NCBI GenBank assembly: GCA_009777915.1
Contig: WRKV01000008.1
Location: 1-34,715 of the forward strand
DNA: 34,715 bases
From: Bacteroidales bacterium
Lineage (GTDB): Bacteria; Bacteroidota; Bacteroidia; Bacteroidales; P3
Direction: 5' to 3'
In this document: piece after piece, positions 19,026-26,954 of the stretch
Layout of the letters: every line of letters starts with the position of its first letter
Numbering within the stretch: position 1 is the stretch's first letter
The notes under the pieces: model-generated
The model's input: only the letters and a program-made list of their open reading frames with translations
Databases searched by the model: none
What the model was told of the DNA's origin: nothing
Translations under genes and position numbers: made by a program

Positions 19026-19190
19026 GTTTGTAGCACAACTTGTTGTGCGAAGGAATCAGGTGAAAATCCTGGACAGTCCCGCTGCTGTAAGCCGTGAAAA
19101 CACAAGCGTTTGGCAAGAGCCACTGTGAAAATTGATCATGGGAAGGCGTCAAACGAACGGTAAGTCAGAAGACCTGCAATCGCAGCAGTT
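19026..19190 (+). promoter_or_regulatory. Cobalamin (AdoCbl) riboswitch
   Basis: Conserved core: ggtgaaaatCCtggacaGtCCCGCTgCTGTaagcc ... GAGCCACTG ... tgGGAAGGcgtc ... GTCAGAAGACCTGC. Confidence 0.95.
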
Positions 19191-19216
19191 AAATGCTTTC
19201 GTGGATTGAAGCTACA

Positions 19217-21235
19217 ATGATGAAAAAACAAACGAATTATACATATTTTAGATTTTTTGTACAGGGATTTTTTTTAGTACAAAATTTTTGTTTATTTTCA
19301 CAGTCGTTGGATAGCGTTCAAACCTTGCAAGGGGTTATGGTTTCTGCTGTTGCACGTCCGCGTGTGAGTGCGAATATCGGGCAGTTGCAATCGCTGAATA
19401 TGACGAGTTTGGAACGGTTGAATGCTGTTCAATTGTCGGATGCCGTGAAGTATTTTGCAGGTGCAACCGTGAAAGATTACGGTGGTATCGGCGGGCTGAA
19501 AACCGTGTCAGTTCGCAGTTTGGGAGCATCGCATACGGGTGTGTTCGTGGATAAAATTCCGATAAGCAATGCGATGAACGGACAAATTGATTTGAGTAGA
19601 TTCACCTTAGATCATATCGGCGAAATTCAATTGTCGAACGATAATTTTTCAACGCATTTACAAACGGCTTCGTTTTATTCAAAATCTTCGCAATTAAGCC
19701 TTATTTCTGCTCGTCCGACGTTTGATGAACATCAAAAAACACAAGTCGATGTTTCGTTAAAAATGGGCTCGTTCGGCTTATTTAATCCTCAATTCAACAT
19801 CAATCGATTTCTCAACGTCGCTCGGAAACCTCAACTCATTTCGTTGAATGCGGATTATCAAAAAGCCAAAGGAAATTATCCGTTCAAATTAGTCAATGGA
19901 AATATCACAACAACGGAAACCCGCAACAATTCAGCCGTTGAGAGTTATCGCATGGATTTAATGTGGCAAAATTTTTCAGATTCAAGACAGGATTATTTTT
20001 TCAAAGCGAATTATTATTACAGCCATCGACAACTTCCGGGTCCTGTGATTTTGTACAATATATCAAGCAATCAAGAAATGTGGGATCAAGAAAAATCTCT
20101 GCAAGGTCAGTATAATTACCGGTTTGCGGATAGTACGGAAATTTTATTCAGTGCGAAAATTTCAGAGACATTTCATCATTATATGGATCACGATTATCTC
20201 GGTCCGCAACCTTTGGATCATCGGTTTATTCAAACGGAACGGTTTGGTTCCGCAGCCATTCAAAGTCGCCGCTACAAAGGCTTTCAGACTTCGTTGAGCA
20301 GTGATATTTTTTATCATAAGATGCGTTCGAATTTACATCAATATGCTTATCCGACTCGCTTGACTTCGTTAACAAATTTAGCATTGAATTATACGTTGCA
20401 ATCGGTTCTTTTTTATGGTCATGTTTTACAAACATCAATCTTTGAACAGGCTGAATCTACTGATATTGCAAAGAATCGTTACAAACTTTCTCCAACATTC
20501 GGATTAAATTTTCAACCTCAAAAAAATCCGAATTTTTCCGCACGATTTTTTTACAAAGAAACCTATCGCATGCCAACTTTTAACGAACTTTATTATACCA
20601 ACATGGGTAACACAAATTTATTACCCGAATCGGCAAAACAGTTCAACATCGGCGTTTCCGCAGAAAAATCTTTCGACGAAAAAAAATATATCGCCATTTC
20701 TGTCGATGGATATCACAACCAAATTACAGACAAAATTATCGCAATGCCTCGTACTAATTTATTTACATGGTTGATGCAAAACGTCGGAAAAGTTGATGTT
20801 TGGGGTGTTGATGCAACGTTGAAAAGTGGTTTTGATGCCAATAAAAAACTCAATTTTTACAGCGAAATTTCTTATACATTTCAAGATGCAAAAGATATGA
20901 GCGATGTTAAATTGCAAACTTACAAACAGCAAATTCCTTACACACCAAAGCATTCCGGAAGTATCATTTTTGGAGCAAACTATGTTTTGACCTTGCAATA
21001 CAGTTTGATGTTTTCGAGCGAACGTGATCGATTGGGTGTAAATTCTCCAAGAGACCGATTAGATGCGTATTTCGACCATAGTATATTGCTTTCGAAAAAT
21101 TTTTCGATAAAGAAAACAGACTTAAAACTTGCATTTGAAATCCTCAATTTGACCAATAAAAATTACGAAATTATATCGCGTTATCCCATGCCCGGACGGC
21201 AATACCGACTGACAGTTAAATGGAGAATAGAATAG
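19217..21235 (+). CDS. btuB: TonB-dependent vitamin B12 receptor, BtuB-like
   Basis: TBDT plug/barrel (LNAVQLSDAVKYFAGATVKDYGGIGGLKTVSVRSLGASHTGVFVDKIPI) directly under a cobalamin riboswitch; start at MMKKQTN (19217) or 19193. Confidence 0.88.
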   Translation: MMKKQTNYTYFRFFVQGFFLVQNFCLFSQSLDSVQTLQGVMVSAVARPRVSANIGQLQSLNMTSLERLNAVQLSDAVKYFAGATVKDYGGIGGLKTVSVRSLGASHTGVFVDKIPISNAMNGQIDLSRFTLDHIGEIQLSNDNFSTHLQTASFYSKSSQLSLISARPTFDEHQKTQVDVSLKMGSFGLFNPQFNINRFLNVARKPQLISLNADYQKAKGNYPFKLVNGNITTTETRNNSAVESYRMDLMWQNFSDSRQDYFFKANYYYSHRQLPGPVILYNISSNQEMWDQEKSLQGQYNYRFADSTEILFSAKISETFHHYMDHDYLGPQPLDHRFIQTERFGSAAIQSRRYKGFQTSLSSDIFYHKMRSNLHQYAYPTRLTSLTNLALNYTLQSVLFYGHVLQTSIFEQAESTDIAKNRYKLSPTFGLNFQPQKNPNFSARFFYKETYRMPTFNELYYTNMGNTNLLPESAKQFNIGVSAEKSFDEKKYIAISVDGYHNQITDKIIAMPRTNLFTWLMQNVGKVDVWGVDATLKSGFDANKKLNFYSEISYTFQDAKDMSDVKLQTYKQQIPYTPKHSGSIIFGANYVLTLQYSLMFSSERDRLGVNSPRDRLDAYFDHSILLSKNFSIKKTDLKLAFEILNLTNKNYEIISRYPMPGRQYRLTVKWRIE

Positions 21236-21298
21236 TGAATAGTGAATAGTGAATAGTGAATAGTGAATAGTGAATAGTAAATAGTAATATAGTAAATA
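21235..21298. repeat. Heptanucleotide tandem repeat: 6 perfect GTGAATA units plus degenerate GTAAATA/GTAATATA/GTAAATA
   Basis: Direct reading; begins at the last base of the btuB stop codon. Confidence 0.95.
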
Positions 21299-21318
21299 AC
21301 CAATCAAATAATTAAATT

Positions 21319-22380
21319 ATGAAAAAAATTCTTATCACAACAGCAATCCTCGCAATCGTTTCCGTCTCTTGCGAGAAAAAGAAAGAGAGACAAATCGTAA
21401 CTATCGACACCGGACTTTACGTGCTCAACGAAGGAAACGGCGGGTTGAGTAATGCAGACATGACTTACTACGACTTTGAAACCGGTTTGGTTTATCAAAA
21501 TGTGTTTTTTAATCAAAACGACCGAGAATTGGGCGATGTAGGTAACGATATTTTGATTTACGGCGGAAAGATTTATATCTCCGTCGGAGGTTCTTCAACG
21601 ATTGAAATTACGGACTTAGATCTCAAGTCCATCAAGCAAATTTCATTCGACGGAAACTCTGTAAAAGCCCGTGAACCCCAAGGTTTGGCGGCTCATAACG
21701 GAAAAGTTTACATCGTTTGTTTCGACGGACATGTTGCCAAATTAGATACAGTGACATTGACTGTTGAGGATTTTGTCGCAGTTGGTGACAACCCCTTAGA
21801 TATCGCTATTAGCAAGGGTTTCGCGTATGTGACGAACTCCGGCGGAATGAATTATTTAATCGGTGCAGACTACGATAGCACGGTTTCAGTTATAGATTTA
21901 GCCACATTTAAGGAAGTCAAAAAAATCACGGTGAGCCTGAATCCTGCGTCTATCGATACAGATGAAAACGGTGATATCATTGTAAGTTGCATCGGCAATT
22001 ATTGGGATATTCCTGCAAGTTTACATCGCATTAACACGACAACAAATACGCTTGCTAAAACATTTTCAGATGTAGAACTTTCCGGTTTTGTGATGAAAGG
22101 TTCTTTTGCTTACATTTTTAGTCACGATTGGGCTGGAAATAGTCAATTTGTTGAATTAAATACCTTAACCGATGTCATCACTAAAACAAACGTCATCGCT
22201 GATCCGAGCCTTGTTCCGATGCCTCACGGCATGACCATTAACAGCGTGAATGAGGAAATTTACGTTGCTAATGCTGAATGGATTGGTGCCGGAAAAGTGT
22301 TTGGATTCGACAAAACCGGCATTAAACTTTTTGAGTTTTCTACAGGAAATTGGCCTAAAAAAATTGCGATTTTGAAATAA
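21319..22380 (+). CDS. btuG: BtuG-like surface lipoprotein (beta-propeller, B12 capture)
   Basis: Lipobox VSVSCEKK; GLYVLNEGNGG, MTYYDFETG, VSVIDLATFKEVKKITV propeller repeats as in YncE/DUF5074-type Bacteroidetes proteins; immediately downstream of btuB and a cobalamin riboswitch. Confidence 0.8.
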   Translation: MKKILITTAILAIVSVSCEKKKERQIVTIDTGLYVLNEGNGGLSNADMTYYDFETGLVYQNVFFNQNDRELGDVGNDILIYGGKIYISVGGSSTIEITDLDLKSIKQISFDGNSVKAREPQGLAAHNGKVYIVCFDGHVAKLDTVTLTVEDFVAVGDNPLDIAISKGFAYVTNSGGMNYLIGADYDSTVSVIDLATFKEVKKITVSLNPASIDTDENGDIIVSCIGNYWDIPASLHRINTTTNTLAKTFSDVELSGFVMKGSFAYIFSHDWAGNSQFVELNTLTDVITKTNVIADPSLVPMPHGMTINSVNEEIYVANAEWIGAGKVFGFDKTGIKLFEFSTGNWPKKIAILK

Positions 22381-22386
22381 AAAAAA

Positions 22387-22404
22387 GGAACGTCGAAACG
22401 TTCC
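22387..22404. terminator. Bidirectional terminator between btuG and rpsB
   Basis: GGAACGT-cgaa-ACGTTCC flanked by A-run and T-run. Confidence 0.85.
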
Positions 22405-22415
22405 TTTTTGAAAAA

Positions 22416-23297
22416 TTATTTCTTTTTTGCTCCACCGGCGGGACCGCCTGCGGTTCTACGAGGACGACGACCGGCAGCATCTTTGCTTTCGTTTTCACCT
22501 CTCGGTGCACGTTTGCCTTTTTTCTTATTATCGTCATCATCATCATCGGCAGCATCAGTATTTCCGCCTTCTTCCAATTCTTCCTCTTCAGGTGTATGGT
22601 CTTTGTCGAATTTACGTTCTGCCAAACCTTCTTCAACGGCTTTAACCATATTTTCTACAATGATTGCGATAGATTTTGAAGCATCGTCGTTTGCAGGAAT
22701 CGGGAAGTCGATTAATTCCGGATTTGCGTTGGTATCAACCATTGCAAACGTTGGAATGTTCAAGCGTTTGGCTTCTGCGACGGCAATATGTTCTTTCAAA
22801 ATATCCACCACAAAAATGGCAGAAGGCAAGCGAGTCAAGTCTGCGATAGATCCCAAGTTTTTCTCAAGGTTTGCTTTTTCACGCGAGATTTGCAAACGTT
22901 CGCGTTTTGAAATTTGTTCAAATGTTTTGTCAGCCATCAAACGGTCGATCGACGACATTTTTTTCACGGCTTTACGAATGGTTGCAAAGTTGGTCAACAT
23001 ACCGCCGGGCCAACGTTCTGTAACGTATGGCATTCCTGTTGGCGTAACCAATTCGGCAACGAGAGATTTTGCTTGTTTTTTGGTTGCGACAAACAAAATT
23101 TTCTTTCCGGATTTAGCAATTTGTTTCAAAGCGGCAGCCGCTTCGTCAATTTTCTCAACGGTTTTGTTAAGATCGATGATGTGGATTCCGTTTTTCTCCA
23201 TAAAGATGTACGGAGCCATTTTGGGATTCCATTTGCGTTTCAAGTGACCGAAGTGAACGCCGGCTTCTAATAGTTGGTCGAAATTTACTCTGTTCAT
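22416..23297 (-). CDS. rpsB: 30S ribosomal protein S2 with ~65-aa low-complexity acidic/basic C-terminal extension
   Basis: MNRVNFDQLLEAGVHFGHLKRKWNPKMAPYIFMEKNGIHIIDL; tail EEEELEEGGNTDAADDDDDDNKKKGKRAPRG...AGGPAGGAKKK. Confidence 0.95.
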   Translation of the reverse strand: MNRVNFDQLLEAGVHFGHLKRKWNPKMAPYIFMEKNGIHIIDLNKTVEKIDEAAAALKQIAKSGKKILFVATKKQAKSLVAELVTPTGMPYVTERWPGGMLTNFATIRKAVKKMSSIDRLMADKTFEQISKRERLQISREKANLEKNLGSIADLTRLPSAIFVVDILKEHIAVAEAKRLNIPTFAMVDTNANPELIDFPIPANDDASKSIAIIVENMVKAVEEGLAERKFDKDHTPEEEELEEGGNTDAADDDDDDNKKKGKRAPRGENESKDAAGRRPRRTAGGPAGGAKKK

Positions 23298-23332
23298 AAT
23301 ATGTTTTTTTTGTTTACGTTCGAATAAAAGGC

Positions 23333-23366
23333 AATCGCAAGGTAGCTGTAACAGGTCGGTGCGATT
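23333..23366 (-). ncRNA. Stem-loop in the rpsB 5' leader
   Basis: AATCGCA / TGCGATT arms with internal CTGTaACAG. Confidence 0.35.
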
Positions 23367-23383
23367 TTGATGCTAAACAAACA

Positions 23384-23422
23384 TTTTTGTAAGTGCGAGG
23401 CATGCACTCGCACTTACAAAAA
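23384..23422. terminator. Strong 16-bp hairpin between rpsI and rpsB
   Basis: TTTTTGTAAGTGCGAG-gcatgca-CTCGCACTTACAAAAA. Confidence 0.8.
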
Positions 23423-23426
23423 ATAA

Positions 23427-23813
23427 TTAACGTTTTGAGAATTGGAATTTCTTTCTTGCACCCGGTTGTCCGGCTTTTTGACGTTCAACCATTCGATTGT
23501 CGCGCGTCAAAAGTCCTTTTGCTTTCAGTGCAGGACGATGTTCCGCATTGACTTCACACAGTGCACGAGCGATACCCATTCTCAAGGCTTCGGCTTGACC
23601 TTTCACGCCACCGCCGTCGAGGTTAGCCGTAACGTCGAACTGCGAGTCTGCACCCACAGTTTCGAGCGATTGACGAACGACGTACTGCATGATGGCTGTT
23701 GTGAAATACTCTTTGTAATCTTTTCCGTTTACCGTGATTTTTCCTGTTCCGGGTTTTAGATAAACGCGGGCTACAGCAGTTTTACGGCGACCGATTTTAT
23801 TGATTTTTTCCAT
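23427..23813 (-). CDS. rpsI: 30S ribosomal protein S9
   Basis: IGRRKTAVARVYLKPGTGKITVNGKDY ... RMVERQKAGQPGARKKFQFSKR. Confidence 0.96.
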   Translation of the reverse strand: MEKINKIGRRKTAVARVYLKPGTGKITVNGKDYKEYFTTAIMQYVVRQSLETVGADSQFDVTANLDGGGVKGQAEALRMGIARALCEVNAEHRPALKAKGLLTRDNRMVERQKAGQPGARKKFQFSKR

Positions 23814-23816
23814 ATC

Positions 23817-24272
23817 TTATTTCAAATCTTTGATATTAACTAATTTTGGTTGTTGTGCTTCGAATTTGTGATTTGGACCTACCACAACGTGGAGATGGGT
23901 GTAAAGTTTGTTCCCGAGTCTGTTTTTCGGCAACATACCTCTTACGGCTTTTTCCACTACGGCATAAGGTTTTTTCTTCAACACTTCGACAGGTGTGGCG
24001 AAACGTTGTCCGCCGGCATAACCGGTATGGCGAACATAGGTTTTGTCGGTCATTTTGTTACCGGTTAGGCGAATTTTTTCGGCATTGATAACGATGACAT
24101 GATCGCCGCAATCCACGTGAGGCGTGTAGTTTGTTTTGTACTTGCCACGAAGCAAATTGGCTACTTCGGAAGCCAATCGCCCCAAAGTTTGATTTTCAGC
24201 ATCTACGAGCACCCATTCTTTGTTTACGGTGTTTGCGTTTGCAGAAATTGTTTTGTAAGTTAACGTATTCAT
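23817..24272 (-). CDS. rplM: 50S ribosomal protein L13
   Basis: TLGRLASEVANLLRGKYKTNYTPHVDCGDHVIVINAEKI; AVRGMLPKNRLG. Confidence 0.96.
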   Translation of the reverse strand: MNTLTYKTISANANTVNKEWVLVDAENQTLGRLASEVANLLRGKYKTNYTPHVDCGDHVIVINAEKIRLTGNKMTDKTYVRHTGYAGGQRFATPVEVLKKKPYAVVEKAVRGMLPKNRLGNKLYTHLHVVVGPNHKFEAQQPKLVNIKDLK

Positions 24273-24324
24273 TCTTTTTACTATTTTTCAATAAGATATT
24301 TTCCCTGTTTCAAAAACGGGAGTG

Positions 24325-24355
24325 CAAAGATACAAAAAAAATTCGAAATATGCAA
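24325..24355 (-). promoter_or_regulatory. Promoter TTG-N20-TATCTTTG upstream of rplM
   Basis: TTGCATATTTCGAATTTTTTTTGTATCTTTG on the minus strand. Confidence 0.7.
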
Positions 24356-24371
24356 ATTTAATTGAAAAAAT

Positions 24372-26507
24372 TTATTCGTCGTCTTTTTGTTCTGCTTCGT
24401 ATGCTTTCAACAGTGCGGTTTGAACATCTGCCGGCACTTGGGTGTATTCGGCAAATTTCATGCCGTACGAACCACGTCCGGAAGTGATCGAGCTCAATGC
24501 TGTTGAATAACGATTCATTTCTGCCAACGGCACTTTTGCTTTGATGATTTGGAAACCGCCATCGCTATCCATACCCATTACAACGGCTCTACGCCCTTGC
24601 AGGTCAGTCATTACATCGCCCATTCTGTCGGCAGGAACCATCACTTCTACATCGTAAATCGGCTCCAAAATTTTTGGACCGGCATTCTTAAAACCTTCAC
24701 GGAACGCATTACGTCCCGCTAGTTTGAATGCCATCTCATTCGAGTCAACGTCGTGCATTTTTCCGTCGTAGATATTCACAACGATGTCGCGTGCGTAGGA
24801 ACCGGTCAATGGACCTTCTTCCATTTTTTCCATGATACCTTTGAGAATTGCCGGCTGGAAACGTGCGTCAATCGCACCACCCACGATACAATTATTGAAC
24901 ACCAATTTTCCGCCCCACGACAAATCGTGTGTTTCTGTTCCGCGAATCGGATATTTGGTTTGGTTTGCCATGCCGTCGTAATAAGGTTCGATAAGCATGT
25001 GCACTTCGCCGAATTGACCGGCACCGCCCGATTGTTTTTTGTGGCGATACATGGCTTCTGCGTTTTTCGTAATCGTTTCGCGATACGGAATTTTTGGTGC
25101 AAATAAATCAACTTGCAATTTATGTAAATTGTTCAAATACCATTTCACGGTGTTGATGTGAAACTCTCCCATGCCCTGTAAAATCAACTGTTTCAGCTCA
25201 CGTGAGTAACCAACCAAAAGAGTTGGATCGGCAGCACTCATCGTGTTCAAAAGCATACCAAGTTTTTCGTCGTCAGATGAATTTACGGCTTTGATTGCTG
25301 TTGAAAAAATCGGTTCGGGGAAAGTAATTTTCTCAAAAACGATATTTGTATTTTTCGGAGATGTCAGGGTTTGGTTGGTTTTTACATCTTTCAATTTAAT
25401 CGTTGCGATGATATCTCCGGCAACCGCTTTTTCGATTTTTGCACGGTTTTTTCCGGCAACGGCAAACATCTGTGAAATACGCTCTTTCCCGCCGTTTACG
25501 GAGTTTACGACGTCCATACTTTCCGTAACTTCACCTGTAACGATTTTCATGTACGACATTTCTCCCAAGTGTTGTTCGAGAGAGGATTTGAAAATAAATG
25601 CCGAAAACGGTTCAGCGGCATTAACTGCGATATCCTTATCATCAGTGGTTTTGCGAGCTTTTCCTTCGTTCGGAGCAATTACGTTATTTCCGATAAATTC
25701 GAGCAAACGTGCCACACCTTGTGCTTCTTTTCCAACAACACACATCACAGGAAACATTCCGCGCGAAGCCATACAAAGTTTGATACCGCGACGCATTTCG
25801 TCGATCGTTAAATCTTCGGTTTCAAAGTATTTTTCCATCAAATCATCGGCACCTGCAGCGGAGGCTTCCACCAAATGTTTGCGATATTTTTCGGCACGAT
25901 CTTTTTCCGCATCCGGAATATCTACGGTTTCGAATTTTCCACCGCCTTTCGGGAATTTTAACATTTTGTTCAATACCAAGTCGATTACTGCATCGAAGCC
26001 GGAGCCAACGTTTACAGGATATTGACACACCGTGATATTATCGCTGTAATTTTCTTGCAATTGTTTCAAAGCATCTTCGAAATTAGCTTTTTCGCCATCA
26101 AGTTGATTGATGACAAACATTGCCGGAACACTACCTTTTTTAGTGTATCGCCAAGCGAGGTCGGTTCCTGCTTCTGCACCTGCTTGTGCATTCACGACTA
26201 TCGCAGCTGCTTCCACAATGCTTAGAGCAGACACCATTTCGCCTGCATAATCAGCCATGCCCGGGCAGTCGATGATATTAATTTTTTTACCGCTGTATTC
26301 TGCGTAAAGCAACGATGCTACTACAGAATTTTTACGGTCGAGTTCGATTTCGCGATAGTCGGAAATAGTGTTTTTGTCGTCAATTGTTCCTCGACGACTA
26401 ACGACCCCGCCTTCGAATGCCATTGCTTCAGCCAAAGTAGTTTTTCCCGACTTTGCACCTCCAATCAGAGCAATGTTTCTGATTTCATTTGTTTGATAGA
26501 CTTTCAT
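24372..26507 (-). CDS. Elongation factor G paralogue (EF-G2-like, altered GTPase motifs)
   Basis: EF-G domain organisation; start set at MKVYQTNEIRNIALIGG (26507) because the track start (26651) lies upstream of the -7 box at 26620-26627. Confidence 0.92.
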   Translation of the reverse strand: MKVYQTNEIRNIALIGGAKSGKTTLAEAMAFEGGVVSRRGTIDDKNTISDYREIELDRKNSVVASLLYAEYSGKKINIIDCPGMADYAGEMVSALSIVEAAAIVVNAQAGAEAGTDLAWRYTKKGSVPAMFVINQLDGEKANFEDALKQLQENYSDNITVCQYPVNVGSGFDAVIDLVLNKMLKFPKGGGKFETVDIPDAEKDRAEKYRKHLVEASAAGADDLMEKYFETEDLTIDEMRRGIKLCMASRGMFPVMCVVGKEAQGVARLLEFIGNNVIAPNEGKARKTTDDKDIAVNAAEPFSAFIFKSSLEQHLGEMSYMKIVTGEVTESMDVVNSVNGGKERISQMFAVAGKNRAKIEKAVAGDIIATIKLKDVKTNQTLTSPKNTNIVFEKITFPEPIFSTAIKAVNSSDDEKLGMLLNTMSAADPTLLVGYSRELKQLILQGMGEFHINTVKWYLNNLHKLQVDLFAPKIPYRETITKNAEAMYRHKKQSGGAGQFGEVHMLIEPYYDGMANQTKYPIRGTETHDLSWGGKLVFNNCIVGGAIDARFQPAILKGIMEKMEEGPLTGSYARDIVVNIYDGKMHDVDSNEMAFKLAGRNAFREGFKNAGPKILEPIYDVEVMVPADRMGDVMTDLQGRRAVVMGMDSDGGFQIIKAKVPLAEMNRYSTALSSITSGRGSYGMKFAEYTQVPADVQTALLKAYEAEQKDDE

Positions 26508-26619
26508 AATATTAATGTTTGTTTGTTTTTGTTTTTGCAGGTTGTAGGACGTGGTTTTGACTTCGTTGAGATTGCGATTCGCACTTCGGTTGAAACCACC
26601 CTTACAATAATTAACGGTG

Positions 26620-26627
26620 CAAAGATA
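26620..26627 (-). promoter_or_regulatory. -7 box TATCTTTG for the EF-G paralogue
   Basis: caaagata on the plus strand, upstream of the ATG at 26507. Confidence 0.55.
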
Positions 26628-26667
26628 CAAAAAAAATTGAAATAAATTCATTTTTTTTACAAAAAAC

Positions 26668-26698
26668 TTGTATAATTCAAAAAAGTATTGTACCTTTG
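26668..26698 (+). promoter_or_regulatory. Promoter TTG-N20-TACCTTTG for the 1582-aa secreted protein transcript
   Basis: TTGTATAATTCAAAAAAGTATTGTACCTTTG. Confidence 0.7.
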
Positions 26699-26730
26699 TG
26701 GCGTTATACCCTTACAAAAATTTTTGCTCG

Positions 26731-26829
26731 ATGAAATACGGAAGTGGTTTTTATTTTATTTGCTCTCGCGTTACCTCGAAACGCTTGTGCTCCTCTTTGT
26801 ATCAAGAGCTTAAAAAACCACCTACTTAA
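26731..26829 (+). CDS. Candidate upstream leader ORF (32 aa: MKYGSGFYFICSRVTSKRLCSSLYQELKKPPT, stops TAA TAG)
   Basis: ATG-initiated ORF ~30 nt after the predicted -7 box, inside a structured leader. Confidence 0.35.
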   Translation: MKYGSGFYFICSRVTSKRLCSSLYQELKKPPT

Positions 26830-26898
26830 TAGAGCGTTTCGGAACAACGCATCATTAGCGTTTCAAGTTTTTTAGTCGCACGCATGGAGAGATCTCTC
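26744..26898 (+). ncRNA. Structured 5' leader with interleaved complementary segments and a 12-nt palindrome
   Basis: A 26744-26752 GTGGTTTTT pairs A' 26813-26821 AAAAACCAC; B 26777-26785 CGAAACGCT pairs B' 26833-26841 AGCGTTTCG; second B'-like copy AGCGTTTC 26857-26864; hairpin CTCTT/AAGAG 26793-26808; GAGAGATCTCTC 26887-26898. Confidence 0.5.
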
Positions 26899-26954
26899 TA
26901 TCCTTGTTTGGGCGATTTACCATTTACAAATTCTAATTTCTAATTTCCAATCTT

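Noticed and set aside
21235-21298. CRISPR array
   Set aside because: 7-bp contiguous tandem units with no spacers; no cas genes in the window
21122-21307. 61-aa minus-strand ORF (LFTIHYSLFTIHYSLF)
   Set aside because: Translation of the GTGAATA tandem repeat complement, a common spurious ORF pattern
22408-23247. 279-aa plus-strand ORF
   Set aside because: Fully antisense to rpsB; low-complexity translation of the S2 complement; no family recognised
25243-26025. 260-aa plus-strand ORF
   Set aside because: Antisense shadow of the EF-G paralogue; Ser/Phe-rich composition typical of reverse-complement frames
26508-26651. N-terminal extension of the EF-G ORF (MNLFQFFLYLCTVNYCKGGF...)
   Set aside because: Lies across the TATCTTTG box; homologous start is MKVYQTNEIRNIALIGG at 26507
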